64,000 bases of DNA from Albirhodobacter sp048262715 (GTDB lineage Bacteria > Pseudomonadota > Alphaproteobacteria > Rhodobacterales > Rhodobacteraceae). The stretch is taken from assembly GCA_048262715.1 (NCBI GenBank), contig JBLXEV010000012.1, positions 62,001 to 126,000 of the forward strand. The letters are read 5' to 3'. The translations under genes were made by a program, and so were the position numbers. Within the stretch, counting starts at the first letter, position 1, and each line of letters starts with the position of its first letter. The notes under the pieces are model-generated. The model made no database searches and was not told the origin of the DNA. It worked only from the letters and a program-made list of their open reading frames with translations. Below are positions 59,008-64,000 of this stretch, one piece after another.

Positions 59008-59172
59008 TCAATCATCCACGATGCCACGCTGATCAAGTGAACAACTGCGCGGCCTATCACAATGGCTTTGGACGGCCACTAAAAACAGCTTTCGCGCCCT
59101 TTCCGTCAAGCCGTAACGCTCGATGTACTCGAGCAGTACCGCCTCCATTTCTTGCATTCTGGCATCTTCCAT
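59008..59172 (-). CDS. Possible 54-residue small protein
   Basis: ATG 59172 with GAGG nine bases upstream; product MEDARMQEMEAVLLEYIERYGLTERARKLF, then VAVQSHCDRPRSCSLDQRGIVDD. The first part forms an amphipathic helix of a type seen in short rhodobacterial proteins. Next gene on the right is the sulfotransferase, same strand. Evidence is limited to amino-acid composition and the ribosome site. Confidence 0.35.
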   Translation of the reverse strand: MEDARMQEMEAVLLEYIERYGLTERARKLFLVAVQSHCDRPRSCSLDQRGIVDD

Positions 59173-59260
59173 TGCACACACCCTCGGCTACCGCACCTAA
59201 CATATAATGGTCAGACGTTAACGAAACCTTAAAGCGCGCGGCCAATCGCTGGGCTGACAC

Positions 59261-60703
59261 CTACTTTTGTCTAGCTTCAGCGATAAGCTTCGCGATGCTA
59301 GCCTCTAACAATGCAAGGCGATCAGATGTGATTAATGAAGGCGATGCCCTATAGGCAGCGCTGATCGCTCGCTGAAAGAATGTATTGTAAGTTGAAATGC
59401 GAGTAAAGATTTCGCGCACAATCAGAGAAATAGGGGTGTTGTTCGATGTAACAATGTCGACGCGATTAACTAAATTATCAATCATATCACCACTTTCAAT
59501 CCAGAAAGAAAGCACCCCATCAAACAACTCACCGCCCTTCCTAAACTTTACCTTAGGCGCTGATTCAAGGTTGGGGTAAAACAATAATCTTTCTGTTTCA
59601 GCGATCTTAACCAAAGCGGCTGTTACAGAACCAGACAATGCTACGGCACGCTCAACCGCGCTATCGGAGATATCAACATACGTATCGGTGACTGAGGCGA
59701 GCCACCTCGTATTGAGATCCTTAGCAACAAACTCAGAATGCTCATTCATAATTCTAAAGAATAGGTGAACTGCCCTGTCCTTCAGTATGTCACGCCGAAT
59801 ACACACGATGCAGCATGCTATCAAATGAGATAGCCGCGAGCGTTCGGCAAACTCAGGTTCCAACTTCAGGAAATGCATTGCTAAGGTCTTATCTCTACCA
59901 GCCCATGTACGAGCACCTGCTCCATCAACGAGCTGAAGAGCCAATTGACTCAAATCAACATCTTCCGGCGGCAGGCAGTGCTCCAGAGCGTCAGAGGCAT
60001 CTTGTCCGTGCAAATAGGCCCATGGACTTATGTGTCTATCTTCACCATCAACTTTTCTCACACAAAGCTCTCCTCCAAATGACTTTAGCTTACCCAAAGT
60101 GGGAGGCGCGTAATTCAGCAGGTATAAATCATCACCGTATATATCGATAAGTTCTTCAAGTTCCTGAGCAGTTAAGTCTTCAATGCTCAATTTAGGAACG
60201 CCAATCTTTGCGGTTCGGACACGAGCTATCTCTGTAGGTAATCCAATTCTCTCGCGGACTATATCCATATCTTCAGAAAAGGTTTCGTACCTAAATATCT
60301 CTTTCGTTTCCCCCACGCAGCGGTAAGGATGCGTCTGAGGAAGTAGGTGATGCTTCAAATTGGCATTAACGTTTCTAACTGAGCGATCAAAAGGAATATC
60401 ATAATCCATCAAAATATCTAGCGCACGCGAAACAGTAAGCTCTGGAAGCCTCGCTTCTTTATAGAAATCATTAGTGCTTATTAAGCTCTCAGAGCCGAAC
60501 TTGAACATATTGATCGCCGACAAAAATCTTTCAATGGGATGCCTAACAACGCAAAAAGAGTAAACATCCCTCCACGTCTCGGGAAAAAACCCATCGACTT
60601 GGTCCATCAGCCTTGCAGTAGTCGACTCACGTATCGACGTTCCTGCGCTCTTATGAATGTGATTAAAAATAAAATCCGGAGTTTCATACCTAAACAGAGT
60701 CAT
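59261..60703 (-). CDS. Sulfotransferase family protein (Sulfotransfer_2-like)
   Basis: A 480-residue protein, A+T-richer than the chromosome. N-terminal PAPS sites: FIFNHIHKSAGTSI (5'-phosphosulfate loop, with Lys) and FCVVRHPIERFLSAINMF (3'-phosphate Arg/Ser). The rest is a long helical C-terminal part I do not recognise. Such enzymes sulfate carbohydrates or other surface molecules. It overlaps the preceding gene by four bases (ATGA), forming a two-gene operon. Confidence 0.8.
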   Translation of the reverse strand: MTLFRYETPDFIFNHIHKSAGTSIRESTTARLMDQVDGFFPETWRDVYSFCVVRHPIERFLSAINMFKFGSESLISTNDFYKEARLPELTVSRALDILMDYDIPFDRSVRNVNANLKHHLLPQTHPYRCVGETKEIFRYETFSEDMDIVRERIGLPTEIARVRTAKIGVPKLSIEDLTAQELEELIDIYGDDLYLLNYAPPTLGKLKSFGGELCVRKVDGEDRHISPWAYLHGQDASDALEHCLPPEDVDLSQLALQLVDGAGARTWAGRDKTLAMHFLKLEPEFAERSRLSHLIACCIVCIRRDILKDRAVHLFFRIMNEHSEFVAKDLNTRWLASVTDTYVDISDSAVERAVALSGSVTAALVKIAETERLLFYPNLESAPKVKFRKGGELFDGVLSFWIESGDMIDNLVNRVDIVTSNNTPISLIVREIFTRISTYNTFFQRAISAAYRASPSLITSDRLALLEASIAKLIAEARQK

Positions 60704-61428
60704 TTACATAAAAGCTCAACATTAGGAATTTTTATAATATCATTGACATCTCTTTCGTACTGCAGATCAAGTGACAGCGCACGGTCGTCATAGATAAGAT
60801 CTGGCCCATATTCCTTGCGAAGACGCATTTGGTCTCGTTCGATCCACGGGTACAATACGTCAATCTCAGTTTCACCCAATTCTATACCGCATATGTCAGA
60901 GACAAATCCCACGGCACTCTCGTTGAAGTTTTCGACAGACCAAACCTTGACTGCACAGCCTTTAAATAGATGTGCAACGTGGGCGATAAGCGGCACCCAA
61001 GAGAGAGCGGCGACGTTGGTGCCCATTGAGTTCTTTGCCAGAGGATAATCGTGCTGAGGCATGATGCAGATGTGAACTTCTGGTTCGTAACCTCGGGAAA
61101 AAGCATGCAACCTTTCAATCATTGGTAGCGAAGCCGCATACATTCCCTCGCCAGAAACGACCTCATTGCGTGGGCAAAGAATTCCATGATCGGACAAAAA
61201 TATGAAATCGCAATCTTCTGGGACGGATCTCTCAAGTCCCTCTAATACGGTTGCATGTTCAATAATTTTTCGAGTTTTATTAGGTTTAATTAACGCCTTA
61301 AGACTCAAAGTTTTAACATGAAACCCGCCATGAATCATATTCGAGAGAGGAGAATTTGCAACATTTTCCAGAAGATTAGGAAAAATATCGTGCGCCCCTA
61401 TGTGCATCTTTATTTTTTTTACTGACAT
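60700..61428 (-). CDS. Unknown protein with sulfotransferase-like N-terminus
   Basis: A 242-residue protein, first gene of the operon with the sulfotransferase. The N-terminal KMHIGAHD recalls the HIGAHKT start of roseobacter sulfotransferase-like proteins, but the Lys-Thr is replaced by Asp-Ile. A later FIFLSDHGILCPRNEVV block also resembles that group. If related, the PAPS site is lost and it may assist its partner. Apart from that I do not recognise it. Low G+C suggests transfer. Confidence 0.6.
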   Translation of the reverse strand: MSVKKIKMHIGAHDIFPNLLENVANSPLSNMIHGGFHVKTLSLKALIKPNKTRKIIEHATVLEGLERSVPEDCDFIFLSDHGILCPRNEVVSGEGMYAASLPMIERLHAFSRGYEPEVHICIMPQHDYPLAKNSMGTNVAALSWVPLIAHVAHLFKGCAVKVWSVENFNESAVGFVSDICGIELGETEIDVLYPWIERDQMRLRKEYGPDLIYDDRALSLDLQYERDVNDIIKIPNVELLCK

Positions 61429-62535
61429 TTCGGCTCTTGCTAATTTCCCTCAAACGATTTCTTAACGACAACACAACTCTAAGCTATTTGAGCAAGCCTT
61501 AGGGCCGCGATCATCGCGACAAGCCTTACGACACAGCTACCGAAGCAGCCTTCCATGGTCAAGTTTTGCAACAGCGGCGATTCGCTAGAGATCGATGGCT
61601 TGTAGCAAGCTGGGCAAGTGCGGCCACGGTTCACAAGTTTGCAAAGATCAGTATCTGCGCACAGCCGCCGTCTATAGCCGCCGCAGCAAAGGTCCCCTCA
61701 CCGCCCACTGTGCGACGGGATCACAAATCAAAAAACCATAGACTTGATGCGCTGCACGGGAAACGCGTCATCCGACTAGATCCGTTGCATGTTCGCCGCC
61801 TCCTTAGCCGACGGGACAGCCACCCGATCACTAACAAAACAAGGGGATTTAGCAAACATGCAACAAGTTTTCGAACTTGCGGACGTAGTTGCATGTTCCG
61901 CAACCACGCCACATGCTGATTTGACCGCAAAACCACAGTTTAAGCGCAATTTAAGCCAACAAAAATTGACCTTTAAACGGTTGCTCGGCTCCACACCCTC
62001 GGGCAGCCTTCTGCGCCCCCTACGGCCTAAAATAGCCCCAAACGGGCATCCACTGCAGATTTTGGCTCCTCAGCAGCCAGTCGGCGGTAAGTTACATAAT
62101 TGGCCTTATTGCACAGGGATATCCGCCTTCATCCGAGGTCTTCCCCTCGCTTCCGGCATCACTGCAGGTTTATGTGTCAGCGCACAGCTGTTGTAGCGTG
62201 ACACGAAAATCTGCAGTGTTTGACACGAAGAGTTGCAGCAGGCGGAAAACCGAGGACAAGGCCCTTTCTGCGTGTCGAAAGCCACTTGAAGAATCTGAAG
62301 GGAGCGCACCCTCTTCAACGGAAACCACAAAGCTAAAGCAAGCAACCAGATGCTCGCAGTGAACAACGGCAACGTCTAGGAGCAAGGGGCCGTATGCGGT
62401 CGCTTCCGACCAGTGCTTATATCAATACCCAGCATGGCGCAGCAATCTCGGCTCGAAAAAATACATTTGTAGCCACATGGAATGCGAGTAGCATCCATTT
62501 GAAGTTCTTCAACATAATATCAAAGGAGGCTCCTC
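61429..62535. other. 1.1-kb stretch without a supported gene
   Basis: It holds the decamer GTTGCATGTT at 61784-61793 and 61888-61897 and its complement at 61855-61864. The last copy lies inside a hairpin with arms TTGCGGA (61877-61883) and TCCGCAA (61897-61903). The right 65-bp repeat is at 62186-62250. A plus-strand frame of 135 codons (61789-62196) runs into the repeat and is Pro/Leu/Arg mixed without a ribosome site; I do not call it. The KAP promoter should lie in 62300-62520. Confidence 0.5.
62186..62250 (+). repeat. 65-bp direct repeat, right copy
   Basis: 63 of 65 positions equal 22341-22405, same orientation, 39.8 kb apart. The differences are T/A at repeat position 21 and T/C at position 58. 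Outside these bounds the two sites share no similarity. It is followed 285 bp later by the KAP ATPase gene, as the left copy is followed by the HEPN gene. Confidence 0.85.
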
Positions 62536-64000
62536 TTGACCAAGGAACTCAAGAAATTTTTAGATTACTATGCAGGGACTTCGAGACCAGGCTATGCAGT
62601 TCATGTTACTGGACAATGGGGTGCGGGGAAAACACACTATGTAAAAGATAACCTTAGAAGCTGCGCATATGTGAAGCTATACGGCTTGTCTTCTGTTGAG
62701 GAAATACACGGGGAAGTGTTTGCAGCAGTTGCGCCGGAGCGCGGAAGACTAAAAACAATAACGGCAGGCCTCGAAGCACTACGAAGCCTCAAAATTAACG
62801 GACTGTCGGTCGTTGCAGGAGCGTTGGCGTCCGCGGCAGCGGCAATTGCAAGGAAGAACCTTCCAAACGAAAAGGTTATTGTCTTTGACGACTTGGAACG
62901 ATGCCCCATATCGGATCGCAAAGTCATTTTTGGTGTAATAAACACATACGTTGAGGAACTGGGATTCAAGGTTGTAATCGTTTCCCATGATGATCATATG
63001 CCAAAAGATGATAATGCACAGCTTGAGAAAATTGTCGGCCAGCAGATAAAAGTTATTCCCGATATTGACTCAGCATTAGATACCTTCACAGCAGATATAG
63101 CTAATAATCAGCAAGTTGAATGGATTAAAAAACACCACACAGATATTAAATCTGCATTTCGCGCTTCAGCATCACACAACCTGCGTCTATTACGCTATGC
63201 AGTTATCGATCTTTGTCGCCTTTACGAGGCATTGGACGATGTGCATGCAAAACACGAATCCGCATCAAGATCTCTTTCGTTCATTCTTGTTGCATTGGGT
63301 ATTGAATGGCGCCTAAAGTCGATAACACGAGAACACATTCGGAAAGTATGTAACCCAGAATCCCTCACAACTCTCTCGTGGCGTCAAGCGACTAAGAACA
63401 GCTCCGACTCTGACAACGAACTTGAAAAGTTCATCGAAAAGTACTCAATGATACAGTCGCTGCCTTTCACCTTGGCGGCCGCTCGCTGGGAAAGCATTAT
63501 TTGCGATGGTTTGTTCGACGAGGAAGCCATCCGAGACGACCTAGAAAACAGTCCATTATTTAAACCAAAGGAAGATTTTCAACCTTGGGAATTACTTTGG
63601 GACAGTTTTCAACACGACGTCTCAACTCTTGAGCATGCGCTCGAGGCAGCTCAAAATCAGATTGAACAATTCGAACCGTTACCTCCTCCACATATTTTAC
63701 ACACATTTGCCATTCTCATAAAGTACGCAGACCAAGGTATTATAGAAAAATCCATCTCCGAAATCGAAAACGCATGCACCGAGCATCTCCAAAAATTGAA
63801 AGAACTTGATAATATCCCTCCGTATGAATTCAATGCGCCCCGCGATCTTTACATTAACATTCAGGAGGACAAGCTGAACCGTGGCTATGCGATTTCAGAA
63901 AGCTCTTCTAGTTCAGCGCAAATTACGTTTAAACATCTTAGAGAAATTTTAAACGAAATGAGAATAGAGGCCACATTAAGTTTAGCAAAAAAAATTTGCT
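62536..64000 (+). CDS. KAP-type P-loop ATPase, 5' part (runs off window)
   Basis: Open from TTG 62536, with AAGGAGG six bases upstream, through the window end (488 codons without stop). Walker A TGQWGAGKTHYV (residues 25-36) and Walker B VIVFDDLERC (about 114-123) with the KAP-type DDLxRC ending. A hydrophobic stretch (SVVAGALASAAAAIA, about 91-105) lies between them, where KAP NTPases carry membrane segments. The rest is helical. A+T-rich. KAP proteins occur often in defence islands; function here is inference. Confidence 0.75.
   Translation, partial: MTKELKKFLDYYAGTSRPGYAVHVTGQWGAGKTHYVKDNLRSCAYVKLYGLSSVEEIHGEVFAAVAPERGRLKTITAGLEALRSLKINGLSVVAGALASAAAAIARKNLPNEKVIVFDDLERCPISDRKVIFGVINTYVEELGFKVVIVSHDDHMPKDDNAQLEKIVGQQIKVIPDIDSALDTFTADIANNQQVEWIKKHHTDIKSAFRASASHNLRLLRYAVIDLCRLYEALDDVHAKHESASRSLSFILVALGIEWRLKSITREHIRKVCNPESLTTLSWRQATKNSSDSDNELEKFIEKYSMIQSLPFTLAAARWESIICDGLFDEEAIRDDLENSPLFKPKEDFQPWELLWDSFQHDVSTLEHALEAAQNQIEQFEPLPPPHILHTFAILIKYADQGIIEKSISEIENACTEHLQKLKELDNIPPYEFNAPRDLYINIQEDKLNRGYAISESSSSSAQITFKHLREILNEMRIEATLSLAKKIC

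Noticed and set aside
61789..62196. 135-codon plus-strand frame ending in the right 65-bp repeat
   Set aside because: No ribosome site, mixed composition, runs into a repeat whose other copy is not coding in the same context.
22341..62250. Reading the 65-bp repeats as att sites of an integrase island
   Set aside because: No tyrosine or serine integrase, no tRNA gene at either copy, and the enclosed phage moves by DDE transposition, whose ends would be inverted. Kept as an open finding about repeats, not called as att sites.
1..64000. CRISPR array
   Set aside because: No series of regularly spaced identical 25-40 bp repeats was seen on either strand; the 21-bp units at 42590 are degenerate and contiguous, without spacers.
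1..64000. Ribosomal RNA genes or a replication origin
   Set aside because: No rRNA-like stretches were seen. The DnaA domain IV homologue at 51268-51771 belongs to the phage early operon and does not mark oriC.

Overview
The window is about 64 kb of a high-GC alphaproteobacterial chromosome. The gene content points to Rhodobacterales, Roseobacter group. Supporting signs are a DksA that has lost three of the four zinc cysteines, a TakP-like TRAP uptake system, Bpt-type aminoacyl-tRNA transfer, a DUF2852 protein, ErpA/IscA/SufE/SufT iron-sulfur genes, and paired CCAGAA-containing inverted repeats between convergent genes.

Positions 1-22.3 kb are ordinary chromosome. In order: a partial RES-domain gene, an OsmC peroxidase, dgt, erpA, xthA, an ASKHA/ferredoxin corrinoid-protein activator, a small lipoprotein, sufE, a RidA protein, tRNA-Gly(CCC), a fasciclin protein, a dksA / 64-codon ORF / flavin monooxygenase operon, a MoxR ATPase, a Crp-family regulator, DUF2852, bpt, dctP convergent with dctQM, tpiA, an IscA-like gene, an Old Yellow Enzyme and sufT.

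Positions 22.3-62.3 kb are accessory DNA. A 65-bp sequence occurs at 22341-22405 and again, in the same orientation with two mismatches, at 62186-62250. Between the copies lie an A+T-rich HEPN-type gene (22.9-24.1 kb), a nearly complete mosaic transposable prophage (about 24.2-57.7 kb, possibly to 58.7 kb), a small ORF, and an A+T-rich two-gene sulfotransferase operon (59.3-61.4 kb). A KAP-type P-loop ATPase gene follows the second copy and runs off the window end.

The prophage reads right to left. A CI/LexA-like repressor faces an early operon across three 16-bp operators. The early operon holds a Ner-position gene, ParB-like protein, MuA transposase, MuB ATPase, small DNA-binding proteins including a DnaA domain IV homologue, DUF3164, GemA and a Mor/C activator. 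Then come lysis genes, a Mu-type DNA-packaging and head module, and a P2-type contractile tail in P2 order (V, W, J, I, H, FI, FII, E/E', T, U, X, D), and finally a broken DNA adenine methylase. Most of the operon is joined by ATGA stop/start overlaps. The E gene carries the -1 slippery heptamer that fuses E to E'.

The less expected signals are in how this prophage is wired. Near-identical palindromes (TTGAACGCRTTCAA type) sit just upstream of the lysis, protease and tail-sheath genes, where Mu has its C-activated late promoters; a Mor/C gene lies directly upstream of the first. Three cargo genes are inserted against the direction of late transcription (small membrane protein, P-loop protein, PRC-barrel protein). 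Each is bracketed by a duplicated piece of the preceding gene end or terminator. In the P-loop case the distal copy of the late operator has decayed. Together with the flanking HEPN, nucleotidyltransferase-fold and KAP genes, this is a plausible lysogenic-conversion or defence neighbourhood.
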